From Alphaproteobacteria bacterium (GTDB taxonomy: Bacteria > Pseudomonadota > Alphaproteobacteria > Micavibrionales > Micavibrionaceae), in contig JANQRF010000003.1 of NCBI GenBank assembly GCA_028289285.1, forward strand, positions 1 to 64,000: a DNA stretch of 64,000 nucleotides, in the 5' to 3' direction. The notes beneath the pieces were generated by a model that worked only from the letters and a program-made list of their open reading frames with translations, did not search any database and was not told the DNA's origin. Below are positions 34,016 to 44,079 of this stretch, piece after piece. Position 1 is the stretch's first letter. Every line of letters starts with the position of its first letter. The position numbers and the translations under genes are program-made.

Positions 34016-35776
34016 TCATGACGCACTTTCAAGGGTCACTATGAACCGTGCGCCGGTGATTTCCCCTAATGCGTTGATCCGGTTTTCAGCCCAGATGCGC
34101 CCTTCATGTGCGTCAATGATCTGGCGCGAAATGGATAGACCCAGACCCGAATGATCCCCGTAAGATTCATGCCCGGGCCGTTCGGTATAAAAGCGATCAA
34201 AGATGGTTTCGATTTTACTTTCCGGAATCCCAGGGCCTTCATCTTCCACCTGGATATGAATTTCGCTGCCTTCGCGGGTAACGGTCACAGCAACCGATTT
34301 ATCCGGCGGGGAGAAGGACAGAGCGTTGCTTAAGAGATTACCGAACACCTGCCCGAGCCGGTCTTCGTTCCCGCGCACAAAAACCGGGTGGGTCGGCAGG
34401 TTGAGGGTGATATTGGTCTCATCACTGCTGGAATCATCGCCTTCGGCGCGGCTGAGCGGTTTTTTGTAAGCATCGCGCAGGTTATAGAGCAGCTTTTTAA
34501 GATCGACTGTGCCCATCTCATCGCGGGAAAGCTCCGCATCAAGGCGCGAAGCGCTTGAAATATCGCTGATCAGACGGTCGAGGCGTTTGACGTCATGCTG
34601 GATGATATCCATGAGTTTTTTGCGGCTCTGATCATCTTCCACGCGGCTGGCTGTTTCCACCGCGCTGCGCAAAGAGGTGAGCGGGTTTTTGATCTCATGC
34701 GCCACATCGGCCGCAAAACGCTCAATCGTATCCATCCGCGCCCAGAGCGCGTGCGTCATATCGCGCAGGGCGAGGGACAGCTCACCAATTTCATCATTCC
34801 GGCTGCTCATATCCGGGATTCCACCCTGATGTGCCTTGCCCATGCGCACGCCTTCCGCAGCGCGTGCGAGGCGCTGTAAAGGCTTACTGATCAGGCCGGA
34901 GAGGTAAATGGAGAGCATGACGGTAATGCCGAGCGAGCCTAAAAAGACGCGGAACACATCGACGCGCACTCCCTCAATTTTGCGTTCAAGCTCATGCCCG
35001 TCGCGGGTGAGCTGCACAACGCCCATCACCTGTTTCACCCGCTGGATCGGAGCTGCGGCGGTGAGAATAAAGCGGTCATCGCTGCGCTGCCAGGCGGTCG
35101 CACTGAGATTACCTTGGAGTGCAGCAAGGGAATCCGGGAATTGATACAGATCTCCGGCTTTATCTTCGGGGTATTTTTGAAGATGGGTTTGCATCGGGAT
35201 CAAATTCAAAAACCGCGTGGCCGATTGTGCGAACAGCTCATCAATCGACATGCCGGGCCGCGTGGGGCTTGGGCCTAAAGCTTCCATCTGGACGGGCCCG
35301 CCAAGACCGCCGGGGGCTTCCAGCGTGTGGGAATCAATGAGAACCGTGCCGTCCACGGCGAACAGCCGGATGCGGCTGGTGCCGATACGGGCAAGCCTGC
35401 GCACCATGCGCCTTGCGAGCTGCGGCTTAATGGCTTCGGTGGCCATCGGGTCTTCAAACGGGATGGGGGAGACCTGGAAAACGGGGCGGACCGCGCCTTC
35501 GGAAATCGCGCCGCCAAACAGGCGCGCTTCGGATTTCAGCGCTTCCAGCTCGGCTTCAATCAGGCTGTCCGTATACTGGCCGAGATACAGGAACCCTGCG
35601 CCCAAAATCATGATTGCGATGATATTCACGGCCAGGATTTTGATCGTCAGGCCGCTCATCTGGTCGCTGGCGGAGGTCCAGCGCTTTTTCGGCTTTGGTT
35701 TTAAACCCGGCAGGTAATGCGGCAGGCGCTTAAAGATATCAGGCGGCAGAGTCTTTATACCGATACCCGATTCCAT
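34016..35776 (-). CDS. chvG: ChvG-type sensor histidine kinase
   Basis: The 586-residue kinase has two membrane segments (about 40-62 and 280-300) enclosing a large periplasmic sensor, a HAMP domain, the H box [13 protein letters not shown] with His360 and an ATPase with N box, DEGPGIPE and GLGLSISRQ. With ChvI it forms the ChvGI/ExoS system that controls envelope stress, acid response and host-associated genes in alphaproteobacteria. The C-terminal half of the sensor resembles ChvG stimulus domains ([20 protein letters not shown]). ATG 35776 overlaps chvI by 38 nt; a longer upstream frame lies fully in chvI. Confidence 0.92.
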   Translation of the reverse strand: MESGIGIKTLPPDIFKRLPHYLPGLKPKPKKRWTSASDQMSGLTIKILAVNIIAIMILGAGFLYLGQYTDSLIEAELEALKSEARLFGGAISEGAVRPVFQVSPIPFEDPMATEAIKPQLARRMVRRLARIGTSRIRLFAVDGTVLIDSHTLEAPGGLGGPVQMEALGPSPTRPGMSIDELFAQSATRFLNLIPMQTHLQKYPEDKAGDLYQFPDSLAALQGNLSATAWQRSDDRFILTAAAPIQRVKQVMGVVQLTRDGHELERKIEGVRVDVFRVFLGSLGITVMLSIYLSGLISKPLQRLARAAEGVRMGKAHQGGIPDMSSRNDEIGELSLALRDMTHALWARMDTIERFAADVAHEIKNPLTSLRSAVETASRVEDDQSRKKLMDIIQHDVKRLDRLISDISSASRLDAELSRDEMGTVDLKKLLYNLRDAYKKPLSRAEGDDSSSDETNITLNLPTHPVFVRGNEDRLGQVFGNLLSNALSFSPPDKSVAVTVTREGSEIHIQVEDEGPGIPESKIETIFDRFYTERPGHESYGDHSGLGLSISRQIIDAHEGRIWAENRINALGEITGARFIVTLESAS

Positions 35777-36464
35777 AGAGGGTTTCGATTTCGTTGAACT
35801 CGGTGTCGACGGTTTTGAACTTTTTCCGGACCCGTTTGATATGGGAGTCGATGGTTCGGTCATCCACGTAGATATTCTCACCATAGGCCAGATCAATCAA
35901 CTGATCTCTGTTCTTCACATGCCCCGGGCGCTGGGCGAGGGCCTTGACCAAAAGATACTCCGTCACGGTCAAATTCACCGGCCGGCCTTTCCAGGTGCAT
36001 AAGTGCCGGTCGTCATCAAGGCTAAGCTCGCCGCGCACCAGCACATTTTCATTGGAGGTGTCGCTTTGCGTGGCTTCGCCGCTATCGTCTTTTTGCTGCA
36101 GTTCCTGCCGGCGCAGCAAAGCCCGGATCCGTTCAATTAAAAGGCGCTGGGAAAAAGGCTTGGTAATGTAGTCATCCGCGCCCATACGCAGGCCGATCAC
36201 TTCGTCCACTTCATCATCCTTGGAGGTCAGGAAAATGACGGGCACAGCCGAATTTTCACGTAATTTCGAGAGCACTTCCATCCCGTCCATCCGCGGCATT
36301 TTAATGTCGAGCACGACAAGATCAGGCGTATTTTCAGTGACACCTTTGAAGCCTTCCTCGCCGTCCGAATAGGTTTTCACAGCAAAACCTTCGGCCTCCA
36401 GAGCCATGGAGACAGAGGTTAAGATGTTGCGGTCGTCATCGACCAGGGCAATGTTCTGAGCCAT
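35739..36464 (-). CDS. chvI: ChvI-type response regulator
   Basis: The 241-residue OmpR/PhoB regulator has a receiver domain with phospho-acceptor Asp53 ([12 protein letters not shown]), the Lys of TKPFSQ, and a winged-helix DNA-binding domain ([19 protein letters not shown]...[17 protein letters not shown]). It is the partner of the overlapping chvG. It starts at ATG 36464 with AAGGAG upstream in the 62-bp gap after folC, so it could be read with folC-accD or from its own promoter. Confidence 0.95.
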   Translation of the reverse strand: MAQNIALVDDDRNILTSVSMALEAEGFAVKTYSDGEEGFKGVTENTPDLVVLDIKMPRMDGMEVLSKLRENSAVPVIFLTSKDDEVDEVIGLRMGADDYITKPFSQRLLIERIRALLRRQELQQKDDSGEATQSDTSNENVLVRGELSLDDDRHLCTWKGRPVNLTVTEYLLVKALAQRPGHVKNRDQLIDLAYGENIYVDDRTIDSHIKRVRKKFKTVDTEFNEIETLYGIGYRYKDSAA

Positions 36465-36526
36465 TTGGATACTCCTTTATTCTTTTCCCTTTATACGAAA
36501 CAAAACCGCGCCGTAAAAGGGCGGAT

Positions 36527-37879
36527 TTAAGGTGATTTTGAGGCGGATAATATGTCTCCCGCCAGATAGAGAGAGCCGCAAATCAGGATGCGGCCCGGGG
36601 GTGCGTTCTTAAGCGTGCGGATTGCTTCTTCCGGGCTGTGTGCTGCCTGGATATTCTGAAAGCCTGAATGCTGCGCTGTTTCGGCGAGCGTTTCAGGCGT
36701 ATGCATTTCTTCTTCATTGTCGATGGTGGTGCAGGTGATGCTGGCAGCGTGCGCGGCAAGGGGCTCTAAAAAGGCTTTTGCATCTTTGCGCGCCGTCATG
36801 GAAACGATGAGATGAAGCGGACGGGTGTCCTGTTTTTCCCAGTTTTCTGCCTGTTTGGCGAGGGTTTGCGCCGCATCTGCATTATGCCCGCCATCGACCC
36901 AGATCTCCCATCCGGGGGGCATAAGGGTGCAAAACGGGTGCGACTCCAACTTATCCAGACGTCCGGGCCAGCGAATCTGTCCCAAGGCGGTGGATAGTTT
37001 TTCTGCGTCAAACAAATGAGGTGCAAAAGAATGGAGCGCAGCCAGCGCTGCACCTGTATTTCGCAACTGGTGGTCTCCAGTCAGATTAGATGCTGGAAAA
37101 TGATAAGAGCAGTCTTTGATATCAAAGCGAAACCCATCCTGATCCGGGTCAATGCGCCAGTCGGCGCCATATTGCACCAAAGGCGCTTTGGGGGATAACT
37201 CTGTGGATGCGCATCGGAAAACCTCCATCACCCCGGCCTCAAGCGCCTCGGTGCTTTGCGCGCCAATCACACACGGCACGCCCGGTTTCATGATCCCGGC
37301 TTTTTCGCCGGCAATTTGCTGCAGGCCGTTTCCAAGATACTCCATATGGTCATAGCCGATGGAGGTAATAATTGTGCATGCAGGATGGAGTACGACATTG
37401 GTTGCATCCAGCCGCCCGCCCATCCCGGTTTCAAGCAGGCAGTAATCGGCAGGGGTTCGGGACATGGCCAGCATCGCGGCTGCTGTGGTGATTTCAAAAA
37501 AGGTAATAGGCTGCCCGCTATTCACGTCCAGACATTTTTCTAAAAGCTGCAGCATAGCCTCAGAAGAGATATGCTGACCTGCCAGATAAATCCGCTCGGT
37601 CGGGTGCACAAGATGCGGCGAAGAATAGAAATGGACGCTCTTTCCGGCCCCTTCCAAAAGCGCGCGCAGCGCCGCCAGGGTTGAGCCTTTGCCGTTCGTC
37701 CCTGCCGCATGAATGACGGGCGGGAGGTTTAAATGCGGATTGCCGAGTTTGTCCAAAAAGGCATAAACCCTGCCCAAAGACATGTCGATTTTCTTGGAAT
37801 GCAGGCTCCAGAGATGCTGCAGCAAATCATTTAATTTGGCTTCTACTGTAGGGTTTGGGGTAATTTTATTGTGCAGCAT
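36527..37879 (-). CDS. folC: Folylpolyglutamate/dihydrofolate synthase
   Basis: The 450-residue ligase adds glutamate to dihydropteroate and to folates. The P-loop HAAGTNGKGSTLAAL, the second signature (YCLLETGMGGRLDATNVV) and the IITSIGYDHMEYLGN segment are intact. It lies 14 nt after accD, the usual accD-folC pair of alphaproteobacteria. ATG 37879 is taken; an in-frame TTG at 37891 would add 4 residues, and neither has a clear Shine-Dalgarno. Confidence 0.94.
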   Translation of the reverse strand: MLHNKITPNPTVEAKLNDLLQHLWSLHSKKIDMSLGRVYAFLDKLGNPHLNLPPVIHAAGTNGKGSTLAALRALLEGAGKSVHFYSSPHLVHPTERIYLAGQHISSEAMLQLLEKCLDVNSGQPITFFEITTAAAMLAMSRTPADYCLLETGMGGRLDATNVVLHPACTIITSIGYDHMEYLGNGLQQIAGEKAGIMKPGVPCVIGAQSTEALEAGVMEVFRCASTELSPKAPLVQYGADWRIDPDQDGFRFDIKDCSYHFPASNLTGDHQLRNTGAALAALHSFAPHLFDAEKLSTALGQIRWPGRLDKLESHPFCTLMPPGWEIWVDGGHNADAAQTLAKQAENWEKQDTRPLHLIVSMTARKDAKAFLEPLAAHAASITCTTIDNEEEMHTPETLAETAQHSGFQNIQAAHSPEEAIRTLKNAPPGRILICGSLYLAGDILSASKSP

Positions 37880-37893
37880 ATTGTGCGGCAAAA

Positions 37894-38799
37894 TCAGGCA
37901 GCGGATTTCTTACCGGACCCGTTCAGCTTTTTCTTTGCTGCTTTATTTTGCGGGTCCATCAGCAGGCTGAGCAGGCGGGCAAGCGTATCGTGCAGTTCAC
38001 CACGCTTTGCAACAATATCGACAATGCCGTGCTCTAAAAGATACTCGGCTGTCTGGAATTCTTTGGGCAGGGTTTCGCGCACGGTTTCCTCAATCACGCG
38101 CCGTCCGGCAAAACCGATCATCGCGCCCGGCTCTGAGATATGAATATCGCCCACCATCGCAAAAGAGGCGGAAACACCTCCCGTGGTCGGGTTGGTCAGC
38201 AGCACGATATAAGGCAGGCCTTCTTCTTTGACCATATCGACAGCGACGATGCTGCGCGGCATTTGCATCAAAGACAACACGCCTTCCTGCATCCGCGCGC
38301 CGCCGGAGGCCGGAATGGCAATCAGGGCGGCTTTATCTTTGATAGCTTCCTCAGCGGCGCGGACGATCCCTTCGCCGACGGCTGTGCCCATCGATCCACC
38401 CATAAAGGCGAAATTAAAAGCAGCAATGATGGCTTTTTGTCCGCCAATCGTGCCTTTGGCGATCTGGATGGCATCATCGCTTTTGGTCTTGTTCTGGGCT
38501 GTTTTCAGCCGGTCTGTGTATTTTTTCAGATCCTTGAATTTCAGTGGGTCATGCGGGACAGCCGGGGCTTTGACACTTTGATATTTGCCGTCATCAAAGA
38601 GAATCTCAAACCGTTTGGAGACTTTGATCGGCAGGTGATGGCCGCAATGATGACAGACATTGAGGTTGTCCTCGAGCTCCTTATGAAACAGCATACCGTC
38701 ACATTCCGGGCACTTGCTCCAGAGATTTTCAGGGACATCGCGCTGATCGCCGACAAGCGAACGAATCCGCGGACGGATAATATTACTGAGCCAATTCAT
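37894..38799 (-). CDS. accD: Acetyl-CoA carboxylase carboxyltransferase subunit beta
   Basis: The 301-residue subunit works with AccA to transfer CO2 from biotin to acetyl-CoA, making malonyl-CoA for fatty acids. The N-terminal zinc ribbon has Cys30, Cys33, Cys49 and Cys52. The core carries GGARMQEGVLSLMQM and the TTGGVSASFAM oxyanion region. The C-terminus is Lys-rich. In many relatives accD follows trpA; here trpA is about 25 kb away at the window end. Confidence 0.97.
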   Translation of the reverse strand: MNWLSNIIRPRIRSLVGDQRDVPENLWSKCPECDGMLFHKELEDNLNVCHHCGHHLPIKVSKRFEILFDDGKYQSVKAPAVPHDPLKFKDLKKYTDRLKTAQNKTKSDDAIQIAKGTIGGQKAIIAAFNFAFMGGSMGTAVGEGIVRAAEEAIKDKAALIAIPASGGARMQEGVLSLMQMPRSIVAVDMVKEEGLPYIVLLTNPTTGGVSASFAMVGDIHISEPGAMIGFAGRRVIEETVRETLPKEFQTAEYLLEHGIVDIVAKRGELHDTLARLLSLLMDPQNKAAKKKLNGSGKKSAA

Positions 38800-38878
38800 G
38801 ATACGGGTAAACCCTCCTCGTGTCTCATGAGGGCCCTTTTTACAGGAAAATCATATTGCAGAGCAAGGAAATGATATT

Positions 38879-40426
38879 TTACGTATTGTTTATCTCTGCA
38901 TGTTTTTGAGCCGCATCGTAAGGCATGCGGATGGTCACATTTGTACCCTGGCCGACAACGGACTCTATATACAAGGCGCCGCCATGCAGTTCAGCCAGGT
39001 CCTTGGTGATGGCAAGGCCGAGCCCGGTGCCTTCATGTTCGCGGCTGTAATGGCTTTCAGCCTGTTCAAAGGGGTTTAGTACATCGGCCAGTTTGTGGGC
39101 CGGAATACCGACCCCTTCATCTTTGATTTTGATGGAGTAATAAGTCTCGCGCTCCAGGCAGGAGATGGTGACTTTGCCGCCCTGATGCGAAAATTTCACG
39201 GCATTGGAAAGCAGGTTTAAAATCATCTGCAGCATCGCGCGTCGGTCGGCAGCGATCACAAGCTCTTCATTATCAAAGACGGGCTCTATTTTAATGTCCC
39301 CTTCAAGGGCGCGGCCTTCCATCATATGCACGGCCATGCGGATCAGCTTGGCGATATTCAGCTCTTCCAGATGCAGTGTATATTTACCCGCCTCAATCTT
39401 GGACATGTCCAGGATGTCGGAGATAAGGTCGAGAAGATGTTCCCCGCTTTCGCGGATGCCGGAAATATAATCGAGATATTTTTCGGTGCCGATGGGCCCG
39501 AGAAGCTGGCGTTCCATCATCTCCGAAAAACCGATAATGGCGTTGAGCGGCGTACGCAGCTCATGAGACATATTGGCCAGGAACTGGGTCTTGGAAGCAT
39601 AGGCACGCTCTGCGGATTCCTTGGCGCGGCGCAGGGCTTCTTCATGCAGCATAATTTCGGTGACATCCTGCATAATGCCGTAAAGCGCGGTCACTTCTCC
39701 ATTTGCATTCAGCGCGCAGCGCCCCTGGCAGCGTATATGGGTGATCTCCCCGCCATTTTTAAGCACCCGGAAATCAATCTCATAAGGGGTTTGGGAGATC
39801 ATTGCCCGCTGCAAGGCCTGGCTCAGGCGCTGGCCGTCTTCGCGCGGGAGCTTTGCAGCAATACTGTCAAAGGTCGGGGTGAAGCTCTCCGGGCTTTGGC
39901 CGAATATCTCATAGAGCCGGTCTGAAAAATCGAATGTGTCCTGGCCGACATCCCAGCGCCAGCGGCCCAGACGGCCGATCGATTCCATCTCCGCCAGCTG
40001 CGCTTCATGCAGGGCATTCATATTTTGCTGCGTTGTTTCGCTGCCGATATCCCGCCCGGCACAATAAAGATAGTTTCCTTCAACCTGAAAGTGCCAGCGC
40101 ATATCGAGGATTTGGTTTTGTGCACTTATCACCCGTGCTTCAAGTTTTATGGGCTGCGCGGCGCGGGCATAAATCTCGCTACGAAGCCCTTCCAGAAAGG
40201 CTTTTCTGTCTTCCGGGTGAAGAATGCCGGAGAGTTTTACAGGCTCTTTTTTTGCTGCACTTTGGAATAAATTTTGTGCAGCATCGTTCATATAGATAAA
40301 GACACCTTCTTCATCGGCTATGGCGAGAAGATCATCATTCAGCGCAGCAAACGGCTCCAAAGGCGGTGTCTCCGCCGCCTGTTTTGCCGCTTCTCGCGCG
40401 CGTGTTATTTGTAAGTTTTTTAGCAT
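38879..40426 (-). CDS. Soluble PAS sensor histidine kinase
   Basis: The 515-residue kinase has two PAS domains (about 25-130 and 150-265, the second with the PAC-like ALYGIMQDVTE end), a HisKA domain with NMSHELRTPLNAIIGFSE (His288) and an ATPase (NLLSNAVKFSH, DEGVGIPAHK, GTGLGLAITKDLAELHGG). There is no receiver domain and no membrane segment. The H-box/Dhp type is close to the PleC/DivJ/PdhS group, which acts on single-domain regulators such as DivK, but direct partnership is an inference. No regulator gene is adjacent. Confidence 0.88.
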   Translation of the reverse strand: MLKNLQITRAREAAKQAAETPPLEPFAALNDDLLAIADEEGVFIYMNDAAQNLFQSAAKKEPVKLSGILHPEDRKAFLEGLRSEIYARAAQPIKLEARVISAQNQILDMRWHFQVEGNYLYCAGRDIGSETTQQNMNALHEAQLAEMESIGRLGRWRWDVGQDTFDFSDRLYEIFGQSPESFTPTFDSIAAKLPREDGQRLSQALQRAMISQTPYEIDFRVLKNGGEITHIRCQGRCALNANGEVTALYGIMQDVTEIMLHEEALRRAKESAERAYASKTQFLANMSHELRTPLNAIIGFSEMMERQLLGPIGTEKYLDYISGIRESGEHLLDLISDILDMSKIEAGKYTLHLEELNIAKLIRMAVHMMEGRALEGDIKIEPVFDNEELVIAADRRAMLQMILNLLSNAVKFSHQGGKVTISCLERETYYSIKIKDEGVGIPAHKLADVLNPFEQAESHYSREHEGTGLGLAITKDLAELHGGALYIESVVGQGTNVTIRMPYDAAQKHAEINNT

Positions 40427-40510
40427 AAGGTATCCGGATCAGACCCTTTGAGAGAATCATCTGCTCCAAGAATATCATAAATACGTCAAATTCTGCGCGG
40501 GGTTTTTATC

Positions 40511-40978
40511 TTAAGCGGCAGCTTTAAGCGGTTTGGACGCGCTGGCGAGTGCCAAGTGCATATCGTCTGCATCTTCTGCGCGGCGTAAAATGCTGCATAA
40601 AGGCGTATCTTTCATCCGGCGCGACCATCCGGCAAGAGTTTGCAGATGGGCGATTTTTTCACGCTCGGGCGAGAGAACCAGAACAATCAGATCAACAGGT
40701 TGACCGTCTGCTGCCTGAAAATCATACGCACTGGATAGCCGAGAAAGAGCGGTGAAAGGTTTATCAATCGTGCTCAATAATGCATCAACGATCATCACGC
40801 CGCCAGATATGCTGCACCGTCCGGGTTGCATCTGATGCTGCAGATGATTGTAAATAATCTGTGCACGCAGGCCGAGCTTTGCGCTCATTTCCTGTGCGAG
40901 ATCTTTTAAGATTTGTTTACTGCCAATCGCGCGCAAGTTCGGCACGATTAAATCAACAGTATCTGTTTTGAGCTGCAT
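40511..40978 (-). CDS. ptsN: PtsN-like EIIA domain lacking the phospho-histidine
   Basis: The 155-residue protein aligns along its length with EIIA-Ntr: the IVPNLRAIGSKQILKDLAQ opening, the central GG-(x)-I loop and the DGQPVDLIVLVLSPE...HLQTLAGWSRRMKD second half. Active homologues have GNGIAIPHGK with the phosphorylated His. Here the segment is GGVMIVDALL, with Asp65 at the His position and the flanking Pro lost. It cannot be phosphorylated in the usual way and may be locked in one state or be neutralised. The hpf gene upstream (common hpf-ptsN order) supports the assignment. Confidence 0.82.
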   Translation of the reverse strand: MQLKTDTVDLIVPNLRAIGSKQILKDLAQEMSAKLGLRAQIIYNHLQHQMQPGRCSISGGVMIVDALLSTIDKPFTALSRLSSAYDFQAADGQPVDLIVLVLSPEREKIAHLQTLAGWSRRMKDTPLCSILRRAEDADDMHLALASASKPLKAAA

Positions 40979-41064
40979 ATATCCCCCACATGCTTAGATC
41001 AAATGCATGTTGTGTTTATGCTATTCGCGTGCTTGCGTCCAGCCCTTTTTGTGCTGCAGGGCAA

Positions 41065-41095
41065 GAAAAAAGCCTTTAAAATCAAAGGCTTTTTC
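41065..41095 (-). terminator. Terminator between hpf and ptsN
   Basis: AAAAGCCTTT (41068-41077) pairs with AAAGGCTTTT (41084-41093), with T runs on both strands outside the stem, so it works in either direction. It lies 40 bp after the hpf stop and separates hpf from ptsN. Confidence 0.85.
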
Positions 41096-41134
41096 TCTTC
41101 CCAAGGAAAACTTGAGAATATCTGAATTATAATT

Positions 41135-41758
41135 TTATGCTGATTTACGAAGGGTTGTGGTTTGATGTTCAACCCCTTCCGGATCGACCCATCCGATATT
41201 CCCGTCTTCGCGTTTATAGACCATATTCAATCCTTCATGATTCGCATTGCGGAACATGATCGCCGGTTGGCCGGATAGATTGAGGCGCATCACGGCTTCT
41301 GACACCGTCATGGTCTGAATGTTCGTAGCCATCTCAGCAACCACCAGCGGGTCTTCATGGTCCTGCTCTTCGGCGGCTTCTTCATCATGGCTTTCCGGGG
41401 CGAGCACAATATCGCGCGCCGGTAAAATGGCCTCTGCATCGCTTTCCAGGCGCTGATGATGGTTGCGCAGCCGGCGCTTATAGCGGCGCAGCTGCTTGGC
41501 GACTTTGTCATAAGCTGCATCAAAAGACACGTACGGATCGGCTTCGGTTGCCTCCGCCATGACGGAAATCAACTTGCTAACATGAATGGAAACCACTGTT
41601 TTAATCAGGCCGTGCCCGTGCCCTTCCTTGGAAAAGGTGACATTCGCATCGGTCGCGTGGTTAAAAAATTTCTCATTGAGGTCCTCGATTTTATCTGTGA
41701 CGTGGGTGCGTAAAGTGTCGCCAACATCAATTTGTTTTCCGTGAACGCTGACTTGCAT
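41135..41758 (-). CDS. hpf: Long ribosome hibernation promoting factor
   Basis: The 207-residue protein has the N-terminal S30AE domain (MQVSVHGKQIDVGDTLRTHVTDKI...DPYVSFDAAYDKVAKQLRRYK), an acidic linker and the C-terminal dimerisation domain (VMRLNLSGQPAIMFRNANH). Long HPF dimerises 70S ribosomes into 100S particles in starvation. rpoN, commonly upstream, is not here. The 41759-41986 gap to divergent dxs must hold both promoters; no clear -35/-10 pair was seen. Confidence 0.95.
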   Translation of the reverse strand: MQVSVHGKQIDVGDTLRTHVTDKIEDLNEKFFNHATDANVTFSKEGHGHGLIKTVVSIHVSKLISVMAEATEADPYVSFDAAYDKVAKQLRRYKRRLRNHHQRLESDAEAILPARDIVLAPESHDEEAAEEQDHEDPLVVAEMATNIQTMTVSEAVMRLNLSGQPAIMFRNANHEGLNMVYKREDGNIGWVDPEGVEHQTTTLRKSA

Positions 41759-41986
41759 GAGGATCCTACCTTTCGTTTCTTATTCTTTTTATTTTTGAAA
41801 AAAAGCGGCTTTGAAAACCAAACATGCACTCAAAGGCAAGCTGGCCGTGGCCGCGGATAGAGACGCTTGTTAAAAGCATAGTTTATTTAAGCATTTCTAT
41901 AGGGCGAAATAAAGGCAAAAGCGCTGGGCGTGCGCGGGCAGGTATTTGCACGAAAAGACTTGGTTTTTTGGGCCGAGTTTGTCTAT

Positions 41987-43921
41987 ATGAGCGTTATGCC
42001 TAAAGCTGCAAATAAAATGCGCGCAGATGCGCCGCGCAATAGTGCTTCCAAAACCCCGCTTTTGGACCTTGTACGCGTGCCTGAAGATATGCACGGCTTT
42101 GATGATGAGCAGCTGAAACAACTGGCAGAAGAGCTGCGTGCTGAGACGATTGACGCCGTCTCTCAGACCGGTGGCCATCTGGGGGCAGGGCTTGGCGTGG
42201 TCGAGATCACAACCGCCATTCACGCCGTGTTTGACACGCCAAAAGACAAGCTCATCTGGGATGTCGGGCATCAATGCTATCCGCATAAGATTCTCACAGG
42301 CCGCCGGGACAGGATCCGCACCATCCGCCAGGGGCATGGTCTCTCTGGGTTTACAAAGCGGGCTGAAAGCGACTACGACCCGTTTGGTGCTGCTCACAGC
42401 TCCACCTCTATTTCAGCCGGGCTGGGTATGGCTGTCGCCCGGGATTTACAGGGACAGGATAAAAAAGTCATTGCTGTAATCGGCGATGGGGCCATGTCCG
42501 CCGGGATGGCCTATGAAGCGATGAATAATGCAGGCGATTTAAAATCCGACCTGATTGTGATTTTAAACGATAACAATATGTCGATCGCCCCGCCTGTCGG
42601 GGCCATGAGCCGGTATCTGACCGGCCTGGTCTCGTCCCGTCCCTATATTGGCGCGCGGGATATGGCCAAAAAGGTCGCTGATATGCTCCCGCCGCCGCTT
42701 AAAAAAGCCGCTGCCCGCGCCGAAGAAACCGCCCGCGCGGCGCTCGGGGGAGGCACATTATTCGAAGAGATGGGTTTTTACTATATCGGCCCGATTGACG
42801 GACATAATCTGGATCATCTGCTGCCGGTTCTGCGGAATGTCAAAAAAGCAGGTCACGGCCCGGTATTGATTCATGCGATCACCCAAAAGGGTAAAGGCTA
42901 TGCGCCCGCTGAAAATTCAGCGAGCAAAATGCATGGAGTCGCTAAATTCGACATTGTCACTGGCAGCCAATATAAACCGAAATCCACCATCCCGGCCTAT
43001 ACAAAAGTCTTTGCCCAAAGCCTGATTAAGGAGGCCAAAAAGGATGAGCGTATTGTCGGGATCACCGCCGCGATGCCCGATGGGACGGGCATGGATCTGT
43101 TCGGCTATGAATTCCCGGAACGCATGTTCGATGTCGGGATTGCCGAACAACATGCCGTGACGTTTGCGGCGGGCCTGGCCGCCGAAAGGATGAAACCGTT
43201 CGCGGCGATTTATTCAACGTTTTTACAGCGCGCCTATGATCAAGTCGTGCATGATGTGGCCATCCAGAACCTGCCCGTGCGCTTTATGATGGACCGCGCA
43301 GGGCTGGTCGGGGCCGATGGTTGCACCCATGCCGGCGCCTTTGATATTGCCTATCTCGGCTGCCTGCCGAATTTTGTGTTGATGGCCGCCGCCGATGAGG
43401 CCGAGCTTGTCCATATGGTTGCCACGGCGGCTGCCTATGATGACGGGCCGCTTGGGCTCAGATATCCGCGCGGGGAAGGGGTTGGCGTTGACCTGCCCGA
43501 AAACGGGGACATCTTAGAAATCGGTAAAGGCCGGATTGTGAAAGAGGGCTCAGACATCGCGCTGCTATCTTATGGCGGGCGTTTGAACGAATGTCTGATG
43601 GCCGCCGAGATGCTTGAAAAATGGGGACAGAGTGTGACCGTTGCTGATGCACGCTTTGCCAAGCCGCTCGATGAGAATCTGATCCGCCGCCTCGCTCAAA
43701 ATCATGCGCAGATGATCACGATTGAAGAAGGCGCGATCGGCGGGTTCGGCTCATACGTGCTGGAATTTTTAAATCGTGAAAATCTGCTCGGCACATGCCG
43801 TGTGCAGACCATGCACCTCCCCGACCTCTTCCAGGATCAGGACTCCCCCGCCAAGCAATATGAAGACGCAGGCCTCACGGCGCAGGATATTATTAAGGCG
43901 GTTACACAAAATAACGAATAA
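41987..43921 (+). CDS. dxs: 1-deoxy-D-xylulose-5-phosphate synthase
   Basis: The thiamine diphosphate enzyme (about 644 residues) condenses pyruvate and glyceraldehyde 3-phosphate in the first MEP-pathway step. It shows the TPP motif [18 protein letters not shown]...NDNNMSI, the catalytic HQCYPHK and AHSSTSIS loops, and the transketolase C-terminal domain. The N-terminus has ~25 residues more than the family. ATG 41987, 41996 and 42017 are all possible and none has a strong Shine-Dalgarno; a GTG at 41930 is unlikely. Confidence 0.95.
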   Translation: MSVMPKAANKMRADAPRNSASKTPLLDLVRVPEDMHGFDDEQLKQLAEELRAETIDAVSQTGGHLGAGLGVVEITTAIHAVFDTPKDKLIWDVGHQCYPHKILTGRRDRIRTIRQGHGLSGFTKRAESDYDPFGAAHSSTSISAGLGMAVARDLQGQDKKVIAVIGDGAMSAGMAYEAMNNAGDLKSDLIVILNDNNMSIAPPVGAMSRYLTGLVSSRPYIGARDMAKKVADMLPPPLKKAAARAEETARAALGGGTLFEEMGFYYIGPIDGHNLDHLLPVLRNVKKAGHGPVLIHAITQKGKGYAPAENSASKMHGVAKFDIVTGSQYKPKSTIPAYTKVFAQSLIKEAKKDERIVGITAAMPDGTGMDLFGYEFPERMFDVGIAEQHAVTFAAGLAAERMKPFAAIYSTFLQRAYDQVVHDVAIQNLPVRFMMDRAGLVGADGCTHAGAFDIAYLGCLPNFVLMAAADEAELVHMVATAAAYDDGPLGLRYPRGEGVGVDLPENGDILEIGKGRIVKEGSDIALLSYGGRLNECLMAAEMLEKWGQSVTVADARFAKPLDENLIRRLAQNHAQMITIEEGAIGGFGSYVLEFLNRENLLGTCRVQTMHLPDLFQDQDSPAKQYEDAGLTAQDIIKAVTQNNE

Positions 43922-43974
43922 TCATGTTGCGCTGCACCGCGTTTTTGTGTGGACGGGCGTGTGGGGCTATGGTT

Positions 43975-44016
43975 TTTTAAAGCCCTCCTTTGATAATTTA
44001 TAAGAGGGCTTTAAAA
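43975..44016. other. Long hairpin between dxs and the GH13 gene
   Basis: A 13-bp perfect stem (TTTTAAAGCCCTC with GAGGGCTTTAAAA) and a 16-nt loop. The T tract is inside the stem rather than after it, so it is an atypical terminator at best. Confidence 0.4.
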
Positions 44017-44079
44017 GAAGCCCCGGCAAATAATTTTACGGGTGTATATTTCATGCTTCAAAAACTCCAGGACAAATCT

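Noticed and set aside
41759..41986. Sigma54 promoter before hpf
   Set aside because: A TGGC and a TTGC word occur, but the spacing is not the required -24/-12 geometry.
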